A stretch of 64,000 nt of DNA from VFZN01 sp964619705 (GCA_964619705.1 CAZUGF010000001.1:124001-188000); one strand, 5' to 3'. Counted from the first letter of the stretch, positions 43,208-52,466 are shown. Notes: a model not told the origin generated them from the letters alone. Numbers and translations: made by a program.

Positions 43208-44515
43208 ATGAACGTGTTCACGACCACCGGCGTTGCGCATTCGGTCCTGGCCCTCGCCCTTGCCGGTGTGCCGGCGTGGGCGGCGGTCCCCGCCGGGCTC
43301 GAGCCGGCCGGCCGCGCGCAGGACGCCACACGCGAGAGCGCCGCGCGCGAGCGGGCGCAGGCCGAGCGGGACCGCGCGCGGGAGCAGGAACGGCGCGCCC
43401 GCGCCACCGAGGAGTATCAGGCGGGGCAGGAGGCACTGGAGAACGCCGAGTGGGCCCGGGCCGTGGAGCGGTTCGCCCGTGTCGCGGCCGCCCGGGCCAC
43501 GCGCGTGGACGCGGCGATGTACTGGATGGCCTACGCGCAGAGCAAGCTCGCGCAGCAGGCCGACGCGCTCGCCACGCTCGCGGACCTCACCAGGTCCTTC
43601 CCCGAGAGCCGGTGGCTGAGCGACGCCCGGGCGCTCGAGATCGAGGTCCGGCAGAACGTCGGCCAGCCCGTGCGGCCGGAGGCCCAGGCCGACGAGGACC
43701 TGAAGCTCCTGGCCATCCAGGGGCTGCAGCACTCCGATCCGGCGCGCGCGATGCCGATGCTCAGGGCGTTCCTGGAAAGCGCGCAGTCCCCCAGGCTCAA
43801 GGAGCGCGCGTTGTTCGTCCTGGCCCAGAGCGGCTCGCCGGAGGCGCGGCAGGTCCTCACCGATATCGCGCGCGGCTCGGCGAACCCGGACGTCCAGCGA
43901 AAGGCCATCCAGTACCTCGGCATCCACGGCAGCCCGCAGAACCGGGAGGCGCTCGCGGCCATCTACGCGGCGTCGGCCGACGTGGACGTCAAGCGCCAGA
44001 TCCTGCGCGCCTACATGGTGTCCGGCGACCGCGCCCGCGTGCTGACGGCGGCGACCGCGGAGCAGACACCGGAGTTGCGCGTCGAGGCCGTCCGCCAGCT
44101 CGGCGTCATGGGCGCCCGGGAGGAGCTCTGGCAGCTCTACCAGAAGGAGTCGGCGATGGAAGTCAAGCGCCAGATCCTTCAGGCGCTGTTCGTCGGCGGC
44201 GATGCCGCGCGGCTCATCGATGTCGCGAACACCGAGGCCGATGCGGACCTGCGGCGTGTGGCGGTCCGCCAGCTCGGCACGATGGGCGCGCCGCGCACAG
44301 GGGATGCACTCGTCGCCCTCTACGACAAGGAGACGGACGCGGGGATCAAGCGCCTCGTGATTCAGGCCCTCTTCGTCCAGGACAATGCCGCGGCGCTCGT
44401 GGCGCTCGCCCGCAAGGAAACCGACATCGCGCACCGCAAGGACATCGTCCAGAAGCTGTCGCTGATGAAGTCCAAGGTCGCCATGGATTACCTGCTGGAG
44501 ATTCTGGGCAAGTGA
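43208..44515 (+). CDS. Exported HEAT-repeat protein (first of two)
   Basis: This 435-residue protein has a signal peptide (to about residue 27), a highly charged Arg/Glu/Ala helix (about 45-75) and a TPR-like pair (EEYQAGQEALENAEWARAVE; AAMYWMAYAQSKLAQQADAL). The remainder is HEAT-type helical repeats with units such as LKERALFVLAQSGSPEARQV, VQRKAIQYLGIHGSPQNREA and LRRVAVRQLGTMGAPRTGDA. HEAT arrays bind other proteins; no enzyme motif is seen. It is the third gene of the sigma operon, 24 bases after the anti-sigma gene. Confidence 0.9.
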   Translation: MNVFTTTGVAHSVLALALAGVPAWAAVPAGLEPAGRAQDATRESAARERAQAERDRAREQERRARATEEYQAGQEALENAEWARAVERFARVAAARATRVDAAMYWMAYAQSKLAQQADALATLADLTRSFPESRWLSDARALEIEVRQNVGQPVRPEAQADEDLKLLAIQGLQHSDPARAMPMLRAFLESAQSPRLKERALFVLAQSGSPEARQVLTDIARGSANPDVQRKAIQYLGIHGSPQNREALAAIYAASADVDVKRQILRAYMVSGDRARVLTAATAEQTPELRVEAVRQLGVMGAREELWQLYQKESAMEVKRQILQALFVGGDAARLIDVANTEADADLRRVAVRQLGTMGAPRTGDALVALYDKETDAGIKRLVIQALFVQDNAAALVALARKETDIAHRKDIVQKLSLMKSKVAMDYLLEILGK

Positions 44516-44552
44516 TGACGCACGGGCCGGGCTCGTGCAGCGGGAGACCGTC

Positions 44553-45374
44553 ATGAAGACACCGGGTCTCGTCGTCTGGATCGTGTGTGCGCTGGCGGCG
44601 GCCGGGGCCGGCGCGCAGCCGGCGGGGCTGGCCAACGCCCGGGTCGAGACCAGGGCCGTCGCCGGCCCGCTCGATGCGGCGCTCGAGCGCGGCATCGCCG
44701 GCACGGCCGGACCCGCGTGGATTGCCTACGAGGTGCCGCTGGCGGCGGGCGATCGCTTCGTGTGTGATTGGAACGCGCGGGACCGAGCGCTGCCGCCGGT
44801 CACGACGGTCAAGCTCGACGGCCCTTCCGTGCTGCGGGTCTTCTACCGCATCGAGGATCGCGCCGTGACGCGGATCCGGATGTTCTCGGAGGGCTGCAGC
44901 ATCGATGCGGGCGACCGGCCCGTGCTGTGGCTCACGGGCGTCCGGCCGGACGACAGCGTGGCCGTCCTTCGCGCCTACGCCGCCGGCGACGCCGACAGGC
45001 GCGTGCGGGATGGTGCGCTGGCCGCCCTGTCGCTGCACGCGGATCCCTCCGCGACGACGGCGATGATCGCGGTCGCGCGGACCGGCCAGACGCCGCAGCT
45101 TCGCGGACAGGCACTGTTCTGGCTGGCACAGCGAGCCGGGGAACAGGCTGTCGGCGCCATCACGGACGCGGTGGCGAACGATCCCGACACGGCCGTCAGG
45201 AAGCGCGCGGTGTTTGCCCTGAGTCAACTGCCCGGTGGCGAGGGCGTGCCGCGCCTGATCGAGGTGGCGCGCACGCACTCGAACGCCGCCGTCCGCAAGC
45301 AGGCGATGTTCTGGCTCGGGCAGTCGCGCGATCCGCGCGCCCTCGCGTTCTTCGAGTCGATCCTCGTCAAGTAG
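44553..45374 (+). CDS. Exported HEAT-repeat protein (second of two)
   Basis: This 273-residue protein has a signal peptide (LVVWIVCALAAAGAGAQ). An N-terminal beta-rich part of about 100 residues has two cysteines (DRFVCDWNARD; MFSEGCSIDAG) that could form a disulfide. HEAT units follow (QLRGQALFWLAQRAGEQAVG; AVRKRAVFALSQLPGGEGVP; AVRKQAMFWLGQSRDPRALA). ATG 44553 has GGGAG about seven bases upstream; GTG 44535 is an alternative. It is 37 bases after the first HEAT gene. Its TAG stop lies inside the GTAG lead of a dispersed palindrome at 45375. Confidence 0.9.
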   Translation: MKTPGLVVWIVCALAAAGAGAQPAGLANARVETRAVAGPLDAALERGIAGTAGPAWIAYEVPLAAGDRFVCDWNARDRALPPVTTVKLDGPSVLRVFYRIEDRAVTRIRMFSEGCSIDAGDRPVLWLTGVRPDDSVAVLRAYAAGDADRRVRDGALAALSLHADPSATTAMIAVARTGQTPQLRGQALFWLAQRAGEQAVGAITDAVANDPDTAVRKRAVFALSQLPGGEGVPRLIEVARTHSNAAVRKQAMFWLGQSRDPRALAFFESILVK

Positions 45375-45394
45375 GGCGGGGCTTCAGCCCCGCC
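45375..45394. repeat. Dispersed palindrome at the end of the second HEAT gene
   Basis: GGCGGGGC (45375-45382), loop TTCA, GCCCCGCC (45387-45394) forms a perfect 8-bp stem. The preceding GTAG, constant in this family, supplies the TAG stop codon of the HEAT gene. It may end or process the sigma-operon transcript before the 29-residue-repeat gene. Confidence 0.85.
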
Positions 45395-45443
45395 TTCCAA
45401 CCCTCGGACGGCGCCCGCCATCCAACTGCCCGGGGTGCTCATC

Positions 45444-46541
45444 ATGCAGAGGCACGGCTGGCTCGTCATCGCGCTCGTCCTGTTCGTACCTGCCGCCCGC
45501 GCGGCGATGCTGCCGGGAGCGGCCGAGCGGCTGCAGGCGCCGCCGCCGGTCACCGGCGAGTGGACCGCGGATGCCCGTCAGGCATGGGCCGGAGACACCG
45601 GCGGGCCGCGGGTCCAGTTCCACCTGCGAAGCGAGGATGGGGCCGACCGCTGGGGCTTTGGCGTGCGCGTCGACGAGCTGGAGGGGTGGCCGCCGTCCGC
45701 CTTCGACGGCGTCGCGCGTGACGTCAGCTTCTCCTGGACGCGGGAGGCCGGCACCTTCAGGTTCAGCGGGTCCTTCGAGGGAGGGGAGGGCGCAGGACGC
45801 CACTCCTTCACGCCCGATCCCGCGTTCCTTGCGGCCATGGCCGCGCTCGGCTACCGCTCCCTCACGCCGCAGGACGCCGTGCGGCTCGCAGTCATCGACG
45901 TGACCACCGCGTTCACCAGGGATCTGGGTCAGGCGGGGTATCAGGGTCTGCCGCTGGACGACCTGGTGCGCCTGCGCGTACACCGCGTGGAGGCCGCGAC
46001 GATTCGCGAGCTGGCGACGCTCGGCTACCGGGACCTGACCGCCGATCAACTGGTGCGCATGGCCATCCACCGGGCCACGCCGGATGCCATCCGCGCGTTC
46101 GGGCGGGCCGGCCTCGACAACCTCTCCGTCGATCAGGTGGTCCGGCTGCGGATCCACCGCGTCACGCCGGAGTTCGTGCACGGCATTCGCTCCAGGGGTT
46201 ACGACGACCTGACGGCTGCTGACATCGTCAAGCTGCGCATCCACAAGGTCTCCCTCGAGGAGATGGACGAGCTCAGGGCGCTCGGCTTCGGCCGCCTGGA
46301 CATGGCGGACCTGGTGAAGTTCCGGATCCACCGTGTCACCCCGGCCTTCGTCCGCGAGATGCGCGACGCGGGCTTTACCCAGGCGACGCCGGCCGAGCTC
46401 GTCCGCCTGCGCATCCACCGGGTCGATGGCCAGTTCGTCCGCGATGCGCGCGCGGACGGCTATCTCCTGACGGGACCGGCCGACGCCGTGGACCTGGCCA
46501 TCCGGGGGCCGCGGTACACGCGGGTGCGCAAGACGCCGTAG
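45444..46541 (+). CDS. Exported protein with eight tandem 29-residue repeats
   Basis: This 365-residue protein has a signal peptide (HGWLVIALVLFVPAARAA) and an N-terminal beta-rich domain (about 35-120: ADRWGFGVRVDELEGWPPSA). From about residue 125 there are eight tandem 29-residue units of the form TPxFVRExRxxGYxxLTxDDLVRLRIHRV. The last one is shortened. Similar units occur at the C terminus of some acidobacterial BlaR1-type sensors (established for the lineage from memory, not searched here). The role is unknown; binding of a ligand or partner is likely. ATG 45444 is preferred to GTG 45435. It follows the sigma operon on the same strand. Confidence 0.88.
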   Translation: MQRHGWLVIALVLFVPAARAAMLPGAAERLQAPPPVTGEWTADARQAWAGDTGGPRVQFHLRSEDGADRWGFGVRVDELEGWPPSAFDGVARDVSFSWTREAGTFRFSGSFEGGEGAGRHSFTPDPAFLAAMAALGYRSLTPQDAVRLAVIDVTTAFTRDLGQAGYQGLPLDDLVRLRVHRVEAATIRELATLGYRDLTADQLVRMAIHRATPDAIRAFGRAGLDNLSVDQVVRLRIHRVTPEFVHGIRSRGYDDLTAADIVKLRIHKVSLEEMDELRALGFGRLDMADLVKFRIHRVTPAFVREMRDAGFTQATPAELVRLRIHRVDGQFVRDARADGYLLTGPADAVDLAIRGPRYTRVRKTP

Positions 46542-46588
46542 CGAGGCCGCACTACGGTAGAATCCCCTCGTTCCGGGAGGGATCGACC

Positions 46589-49315
46589 ATGCGGCTTCGT
46601 GCAACCCTTGTCCTGCTCAGCTTCTGTGCCACGGTTGGGCTCGCCGCCCCCGCGGCGGCTCAGTCTGTTCCGACGCCGGAGCAGTTCGTCGGCTTTGCCA
46701 TCGGCGCCGACGGAGAGCTGGCGCCTTATCCGAAGGTCCTCGACTACTTCGCGCTGCTCGCGAAGCAGACGGATCGCGTCACCTACGAGGTCCTCGGCCA
46801 GACGACGCTCGGCCACGACTACTCGCTCGTGACGATCAGCTCGCCGCAGAACCTGGCGAAGCTGGATCGGCTCGTGGAGATCAACCGGCGCCTGGCGGAT
46901 CCGCGCGGCCTCTCCGATGCGGAGGCCCGGACGCTGGCGGCCGAAGGGAAGCCGTTCTACCTGATCTACGCCACGATTCACTCGACCGAGGTCTCGAACG
47001 GGCAGGCCATCCTCACCATCGTCCACCGCCTGGCCACCGAGAACTCGCCCTTCATCCAGCAGATCCTGGACGACTCCGTCGTCCTGCTGGTGCCGTCGCA
47101 GAACCCGGATGGCCAGCACCTGGTGATCGACCACTGGTACAAGACGAAGGGCACGTCGAACAACCGCGTCTATCCGGACCTGTACCACAAGTACGTCGGC
47201 CACGACGACAACCGCGACTGGTTCATGTTCACGCAGAAGGAAACGCGCATGAACATCGAGCTGGTGCAGAACAAGTACAAGCCGATCATCTCGCACGACA
47301 TGCACCAGCAGGGGCCCACCGGCTCGCGCATCTTCGTGCCGCCGTTCACGGATCCCTTCGACGTCAACATGCACCCGATCCTGGCGCTCGGGCAGAGCAC
47401 CGTCGGCCAGGCGATGGCATCCGCGCTCCTCGGCGAGGGCAAGGAGGGCGTCGCCTGGAACCAGTCCTACGACATGTGGACACCCGCCCGGCAGTACATG
47501 GTGTACCACGGCCAGCCGCGCATCCTGACCGAGATCGCCAACAGCGGCGGCAACCTGGCGGACCCCTTCGTCAATCCCCAGCGCGGCCGGCCGCTCGGAC
47601 CTCAGGAGTCGCGGTGGAACTTCCCCGTGCCGTACTCGAAGGACACGTGGACGCTCGGCCAGCAGGTCGAGTACGGCGTCACGGCCGCGCTGGCCGGCAT
47701 GTCGCACGTGGCGAAGTACGGGCACGAGTGGCTGTACAACTTCTACCGCGTACACCGTGACTGGGTGAACTACGACAAGGGCCCGTACGCCTTCGTCGTC
47801 CCGGCCACGCAGCGGGATCAGTTTGCCACCTACGAGATGCTCGAGATCCTCGAGTTCGCCGACGTGGAGATCCACCGCGCGACAGCCGCATTCCAGGCCA
47901 ACGGCACGACGTACCCGGCCGGGTCCTACGTCGTGAAGACGGCGCAGCCCTACGGCGCCTTTGCGAAGACGATGCTCGAGAAGCAGGTGTATCCGGACCT
48001 GCGCGTCTTCCCCGGCGGTCCGCCGGAGCGGCCGTACGACGTCACGGCGCACACGCTGTGGATGTTGATGGGCGTCACGGTCGATCAGGTGGATGCCGCC
48101 TTCGAGGCGCCGCTGGAACTGGTGACGGCGGTCACGCCCATTGCGACGCCCGTACCCGCGCGTCCGCGGGCCGCCTACCTGGTGGGACCCGAGTCCTACG
48201 GCGTGTTCAAGCTGGTGGCGGAACTGCAGCAGGCGGGTGCGCCGGTGTTCCGCGCGGGCGCGGCCTTCGACAACCATCCGGCCGGCACCTTCATCATCCC
48301 GGCGACGGCAGCCACGCAGAAGATCGTGGAGAGCGCGGCGGCCGACCTGGGGCTCGTCGTGTCCGGCACGGACCGCATGCCGGCCGTGGACGGCTTCCAG
48401 TTGAAGCCCGGCACGAAGGTCGGCCTCTGGAAGGGCGCCAACAACATGCCGGGCGGCTGGCTCCTGTGGCTCCTGGAGCAGTACGGCATCAACCACGAGA
48501 TCGTCAAGTCGCAGGACTTTGCCGGGGACCTGAACCAGAAGTACGACGTCATCCTGCTGCCGACCAACACCTCCCGCGCACGCATCGTCAACGGGCTGGA
48601 TCCGAAGCGCAATGACGCGGCGGACTGGTCCTGGGCGTACGGCGTGGGCGAGGAGGGCTGGACGAAGCTGAAGGCCTACGTCGAGAACGGCGGCACCCTG
48701 CTCGCGATCGGAACGGCCGTGGAGACGGCGCAGGAACTGCTGGACCTGCCGATCGAGAAGGCGCTGCCGGAGGCGCCGCCGCGGTTCGGCCCGCAGGCGG
48801 CGTCGGCACAGGCCGGTGCTCCGGTTTCGAGCGCCACGGTGGACAGCGCCCTGCGCGACACGTTCAGCAGCCCCGCCCGGCTGATGCAGACGCTTCGCGA
48901 CCGCGTCGCGGATCCGACCTCGCTCTTCTACTGCCCCGGATCGCTGCTGCAGAACGAGTTCGACACCAATCACCCGGTCGCGTGGGGCATGCCGGAGGCG
49001 TGGCCCATCTTCTTCGAGGGAGACCAGGCCTACCGCCTGCGCCCCGGCTTCGGCGTGGAGACCAGCGTCGCGGCGCGCTATCCGCGCGAGAACATCCTCC
49101 AGAGCGGATGGCTGCTCGGCGAGGAGTACCTGAAGGACCAGGCGAACGTCGTCTCGTTCCGCATCGGCAAGGGGTACGTGGTGACGTACGGATCCCAGGT
49201 GGACTTCCGCACGCAGCCGCGCGCGACCTTCCGGCTCCTGTTCAATGCCATGTTCCACGGGCCCTCGACGCCGGTGCCGGCGGCCCAGATGGGGAGGGCG
49301 GTCACCAACGATTGA
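46589..49315 (+). CDS. Exported M14-family zinc carboxypeptidase
   Basis: This 908-residue enzyme has a signal peptide (cleaved after AAAQ, residue 25) and an M14 peptidase domain. Zinc ligands are His131 and Glu134 in ATIHSTEVSNGQ and a third His in ISHDMHQQGP (236 or 239). The catalytic Glu315 is in ILTEIANSGGN. SQNPDGQHLV and DNRDWFMFTQKE are further markers. The second half (from about 520) resembles a type 1 glutamine-amidotransferase-like fold (RAAYLVGPESYGVFKLVAEL, KYDVILLPTNTSR) and has no obvious active site. GGGAGG precedes the ATG, and TAGAAT at 46558 may be its -10 box. It probably degrades peptides in the periplasm. Confidence 0.93.
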   Translation: MRLRATLVLLSFCATVGLAAPAAAQSVPTPEQFVGFAIGADGELAPYPKVLDYFALLAKQTDRVTYEVLGQTTLGHDYSLVTISSPQNLAKLDRLVEINRRLADPRGLSDAEARTLAAEGKPFYLIYATIHSTEVSNGQAILTIVHRLATENSPFIQQILDDSVVLLVPSQNPDGQHLVIDHWYKTKGTSNNRVYPDLYHKYVGHDDNRDWFMFTQKETRMNIELVQNKYKPIISHDMHQQGPTGSRIFVPPFTDPFDVNMHPILALGQSTVGQAMASALLGEGKEGVAWNQSYDMWTPARQYMVYHGQPRILTEIANSGGNLADPFVNPQRGRPLGPQESRWNFPVPYSKDTWTLGQQVEYGVTAALAGMSHVAKYGHEWLYNFYRVHRDWVNYDKGPYAFVVPATQRDQFATYEMLEILEFADVEIHRATAAFQANGTTYPAGSYVVKTAQPYGAFAKTMLEKQVYPDLRVFPGGPPERPYDVTAHTLWMLMGVTVDQVDAAFEAPLELVTAVTPIATPVPARPRAAYLVGPESYGVFKLVAELQQAGAPVFRAGAAFDNHPAGTFIIPATAATQKIVESAAADLGLVVSGTDRMPAVDGFQLKPGTKVGLWKGANNMPGGWLLWLLEQYGINHEIVKSQDFAGDLNQKYDVILLPTNTSRARIVNGLDPKRNDAADWSWAYGVGEEGWTKLKAYVENGGTLLAIGTAVETAQELLDLPIEKALPEAPPRFGPQAASAQAGAPVSSATVDSALRDTFSSPARLMQTLRDRVADPTSLFYCPGSLLQNEFDTNHPVAWGMPEAWPIFFEGDQAYRLRPGFGVETSVAARYPRENILQSGWLLGEEYLKDQANVVSFRIGKGYVVTYGSQVDFRTQPRATFRLLFNAMFHGPSTPVPAAQMGRAVTND

Positions 49316-49374
49316 TGTCCGACTTGAGGTAACCTGCGCTCACACGCAACTGCCGGGCTTACCCTGGAGGGACC

Positions 49375-49623
49375 ATGGGATTGCTGATCACGATAATCGT
49401 CGGGGCGATCGTTGGCTGGCTGGCCAGCATTGTCATGAAGACGAACGCGCAGATGGGTGCGCTCTGGAACATCCTGGTGGGCGTCGTCGGCGCCTCGCTG
49501 GGCGCGTGGCTGGCCGGCCTCATGGGCGTGGTGGCCACCAACGGGATCGTGAGCGTGTTCATCTCGATCGTCGGCGCGTGCATCCTGATCGCGATCCTGA
49601 AAGCGGTCGGCGTGCTGAAGTAG
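49375..49623 (+). CDS. GlsB/YeaQ/YmgE-family membrane protein
   Basis: This 82-residue protein has three membrane helices (LLITIIVGAIVGWLASIVMK, the Gly-rich middle helix, and VSVFISIVGACILIAILKAV). It matches the transglycosylase-associated family, whose members are induced by stress and whose role is unclear. CTGGAGGG lies five bases before the ATG. It follows the M14 gene with 59 bases between and may share its transcript. Confidence 0.93.
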   Translation: MGLLITIIVGAIVGWLASIVMKTNAQMGALWNILVGVVGASLGAWLAGLMGVVATNGIVSVFISIVGACILIAILKAVGVLK

Positions 49624-49630
49624 TGCGGGT

Positions 49631-49688
49631 CGCGGCCCGGACGGCTGGTGATCCGGTGGCATGCCGGGTCGCGGGTCGCCGGGCCGCG
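49631..49688. terminator. 10-bp inverted repeat between convergent genes
   Basis: CGCGGCCCGG (49631-49640) and CCGGGCCGCG (49679-49688) are a perfect inverted repeat with a 38-base spacer, in the 99-base gap between the GlsB-like and PLP-enzyme genes. A bidirectional terminator is likely but not proven. Confidence 0.45.
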
Positions 49689-49722
49689 GACGCGTTCCGC
49701 GGCGGGGCGACGCGCAGGCGCG

Positions 49723-50763
49723 CTACCCGCGTGCGGGGCCGTCCGGCGTGCCGGCGGCCAGGTCCGTGAACTCGCGCGTGAAGAGCGCGGGGGCGCCGCC
49801 GGTGTGGAGGAAGACCACGGTCTCGGAGGCCGGAATCTGGCCCTCCCGGACGTGGCGCAGGAGCGCGGCAAAGCCCTTTGATGTGTAGACCGGGTCGAGC
49901 AGAATCGCCTCCGTCCGTGCCAGGAGGCGGATGGCGTCCAGGCCTTCCGCTGTCGGGATGGCATATCCCTCGCCGATGAACCCCTGATCCGTGAACAGGT
50001 CCGACGCCTCGATGCGCGCCGTGACGCCGAGGATCGCGGCCGCATCGTTCGCCGCGCGCCGGGCGCGCTCGATCTTCTCCTCCTCCCCGGCGCTCACCGC
50101 CACGCCCCAGAGCGCGTAGGACGCGCCGCTCAGCCGCGCACCGAGCGTCAGGCCCGCCTGCGTCCCGCGCGACCCGCTGGCGTAGTAGAGGCGCGAGGGC
50201 GCGACGTCCATCGCGCGCAGCCCCGCAACGAGTTCCTCCGTGCCGCTGACGTATCCGAGTGCACCGACCGCGCTCGACCCGCCGACGGGAATGACGTAGG
50301 CCCGCCGGCCCGCCGCGGCTTCCTCGCGCACGACGTCGGCCACGACGGCCTCGTCGCGGCCCACGGCGAGCATCTGGTCCTCCGCCGGCACGAAGCGCAC
50401 GTCGGCGCCGAAGAGGCGATCGATCAGCAGGTTGCCTTCGACGGGCGGCGTCTCGCTCCGCGATGTCAGCACGAGCACGCACCGCAGCCCGGCGATCGCG
50501 GCCGCGGCGGCCGTCATCCGGGCGTGGTTGGACTGCACCGCGCCGGTCGTGACCACGGTCCGCGCGCCCTGCGCCAGGGCGTCGGCGATGAGGAACTCGA
50601 GCTTCCGCGCCTTGTTCCCGCCGAGCCCGAGGCCCGTGAGGTCGTCGCGCTTGATCAGGATGCGTGGACAGCGCGCGTGGCCGCCGAGTGCTTCCCGCAG
50701 GCGGACGGCATCGGTGATCGGCGTCGGCAGCGTCGCCAGCCGGTACCGCGGGACGCCGGTCAC
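49723..50763 (-). CDS. PLP-dependent deaminase/desulfhydrase (ACC deaminase/D-cysteine desulfhydrase family)
   Basis: This 346-residue fold-type II PLP enzyme breaks down D-cysteine or related small amino acids to ammonia and a keto acid. The PLP lysine is Lys51 in LGLGGNKARKLEF. The phosphate and substrate loops include TGAVQSNHARM and IPVGGSSAVGALGYVSGTEE, and SGSRGTQAGLTLGA is also typical. D-cysteine desulfhydrase versus ACC deaminase cannot be separated here. The GTG start at 50763 overlaps the upstream amidohydrolase stop as GTGA, so the two are translationally coupled. It is the last gene of a four-gene minus-strand cluster. Confidence 0.92.
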   Translation of the reverse strand: MTGVPRYRLATLPTPITDAVRLREALGGHARCPRILIKRDDLTGLGLGGNKARKLEFLIADALAQGARTVVTTGAVQSNHARMTAAAAAIAGLRCVLVLTSRSETPPVEGNLLIDRLFGADVRFVPAEDQMLAVGRDEAVVADVVREEAAAGRRAYVIPVGGSSAVGALGYVSGTEELVAGLRAMDVAPSRLYYASGSRGTQAGLTLGARLSGASYALWGVAVSAGEEEKIERARRAANDAAAILGVTARIEASDLFTDQGFIGEGYAIPTAEGLDAIRLLARTEAILLDPVYTSKGFAALLRHVREGQIPASETVVFLHTGGAPALFTREFTDLAAGTPDGPARG

Positions 50764-52466
50764 GGCCGGTATGCGACCTTGCCGCCGACGATTGTCATCA
50801 CCACCGTCGTGTCCGGGATCTCTCCCTCCGGCACCGTCAGGATGTCCTTCGACAGGACCGTGATGTCCGCGAGCTTCCCGACCGCGAGCGATCCCTTGAG
50901 CGCCTCTTCCTTCGCCGCATACGCGGCGTTCCAGGTGTAGGACTTGAGCGCCTCTTCGCGCGACATGCGCTGGTCGGGGTAGAACACCGAGCCGTCGCTG
51001 GCCCGCCGGCTCACGCTGGCGTAGTAGCTCGCAATCGGATCCACGCGCTCCACCGGCGTGTCCGTCCCGTTGGAGACGATGGCACCGGACTGCATGAGCT
51101 TCTGCCAGACATAGGCGCCTTCCTCGGCGCGTGCGGCGCCGAGGCGTGCGGGCACGTAGAGGGCATCCGACGTGCAGTGAACGCCCTGCATGGAGGCGAT
51201 GACCCCGAGCTCGGCAAAGCGCGGGATGTCCGACGCGTTCAGGTGCTGCGCGTGCTCGATGCGCCAGCGCAGGTCGGCCGCGGCCGGGTTGGCCTTGAAC
51301 GCCGCCTCGTAGGCGTTCAGGACCTCGCGGTTCGCGCGATCGCCGATGGCGTGGATGCAGAGCTGTGTCCCCGTCTCCATCGCGATCGCCGTGGTCTCCT
51401 CGATGCTCGCCATCGGGGTGGTGTTCAGCCCCGTGCTGCCGGGGGAATCCGCGTAGGGCTCGAGGAGCCACGCGCCCCGCGATCCGAGGGCGCCATCCGC
51501 GCTCACCTTGATCGCCGCCACGGTCAGGTGGTTGTCGGCCATCCCGACGACCTTCTCCTGCGCGAGCCGCTCGCGCAGCCGCTCGTTGCTCTCCCGGACC
51601 ATCACCCACAGGCGTACGCCGAGTTGCCCGTCGTTCGCGGCCTGCTTGTACAGCGCCACCGTGTCGAAGCTGACGCCGGCATCCTGGAAGCTGGTGACGC
51701 CCTTCGAGAGCGCCTCCGCCGTCGCGAGCTCGATCTGGCGCCGGGCATCCGCCGCGCGCTCCTCCGGGGTCTTCGCCGCGCGCCACGACGCCAGCGCCCG
51801 GCCGACCAGGCGTGAGGCGGTCTCGCGGAACACGCCAATCGGCCGTCCGCTCGCGTCCTTGATGATGTCGCCTCCGGGCGGGCTCGCCGTCCGCGCGGTG
51901 ACCCCGGCCAGCTCCATCGCCCTGGCGTTGGCGAACGAAGCGTGCCCGCTGGCGTGGTCCAGCATCACGGGGTTGTCGGGGGACACCTTGCTCAGGGCAT
52001 CGTGGTACGGGAAGCCCTCCACCGAGGGTGACGGCGGCGTCGTCCACTTCTCCTGGTGCCAGCCGCGGCCCTCGATCCAGTCTCCGGGACGGGCGGTGCT
52101 GACGGCCTTCTCGACCATCGCGACAATCTCGTCGAAGCTCGCCGCGTCCATCAGGTCCAGGACCATCTTCGACTGGCCCAGGCCCATGAAGTGTCCGTGG
52201 CCCTCGATGAACCCGGGGATCGCCGTCTGGCCGGCGAGGTCGATGACCTCGGTGGACGGCGCCACGTAGCGCTGAATCTCGTCGTTGGTCCCGAGGGCGA
52301 CAATGCGGTCCCCGCGAATGGCCGCCGCCTGCACGTGCGGGGCGGCGGACTCGACGGTCACGATGTTGCCGTTCCGCAGCACGAGGGTCGCGGGATCCAC
52401 AGGGGGCGTCCCGGCGCACGCGGCCACCAGGCAGGCGAGGGCGAGGGTCGAACAGAGACGGGTCAT
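50760..52466 (-). CDS. YtcJ-type amidohydrolase, lipoprotein
   Basis: This 568-residue metal-dependent hydrolase of the amidohydrolase_3 group starts MTRLCSTLALACLVAACAGT with a lipobox at Cys17. The metal motif is GFIEGHGHFMGLGQ (His-x-His). GVTSFQDAGVSFD, CIHAIGDRANREVLNAYE and HAQHLNASDIPRFAELGVIA complete the active-site regions, followed by SNGTDTPVERVDP with the catalytic Asp. Members act on N-substituted amides, but the substrate here is unknown. It lies 34 bases after the previous amidohydrolase and overlaps the PLP-enzyme gene by four bases. Confidence 0.93.
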   Translation of the reverse strand: MTRLCSTLALACLVAACAGTPPVDPATLVLRNGNIVTVESAAPHVQAAAIRGDRIVALGTNDEIQRYVAPSTEVIDLAGQTAIPGFIEGHGHFMGLGQSKMVLDLMDAASFDEIVAMVEKAVSTARPGDWIEGRGWHQEKWTTPPSPSVEGFPYHDALSKVSPDNPVMLDHASGHASFANARAMELAGVTARTASPPGGDIIKDASGRPIGVFRETASRLVGRALASWRAAKTPEERAADARRQIELATAEALSKGVTSFQDAGVSFDTVALYKQAANDGQLGVRLWVMVRESNERLRERLAQEKVVGMADNHLTVAAIKVSADGALGSRGAWLLEPYADSPGSTGLNTTPMASIEETTAIAMETGTQLCIHAIGDRANREVLNAYEAAFKANPAAADLRWRIEHAQHLNASDIPRFAELGVIASMQGVHCTSDALYVPARLGAARAEEGAYVWQKLMQSGAIVSNGTDTPVERVDPIASYYASVSRRASDGSVFYPDQRMSREEALKSYTWNAAYAAKEEALKGSLAVGKLADITVLSKDILTVPEGEIPDTTVVMTIVGGKVAYRP

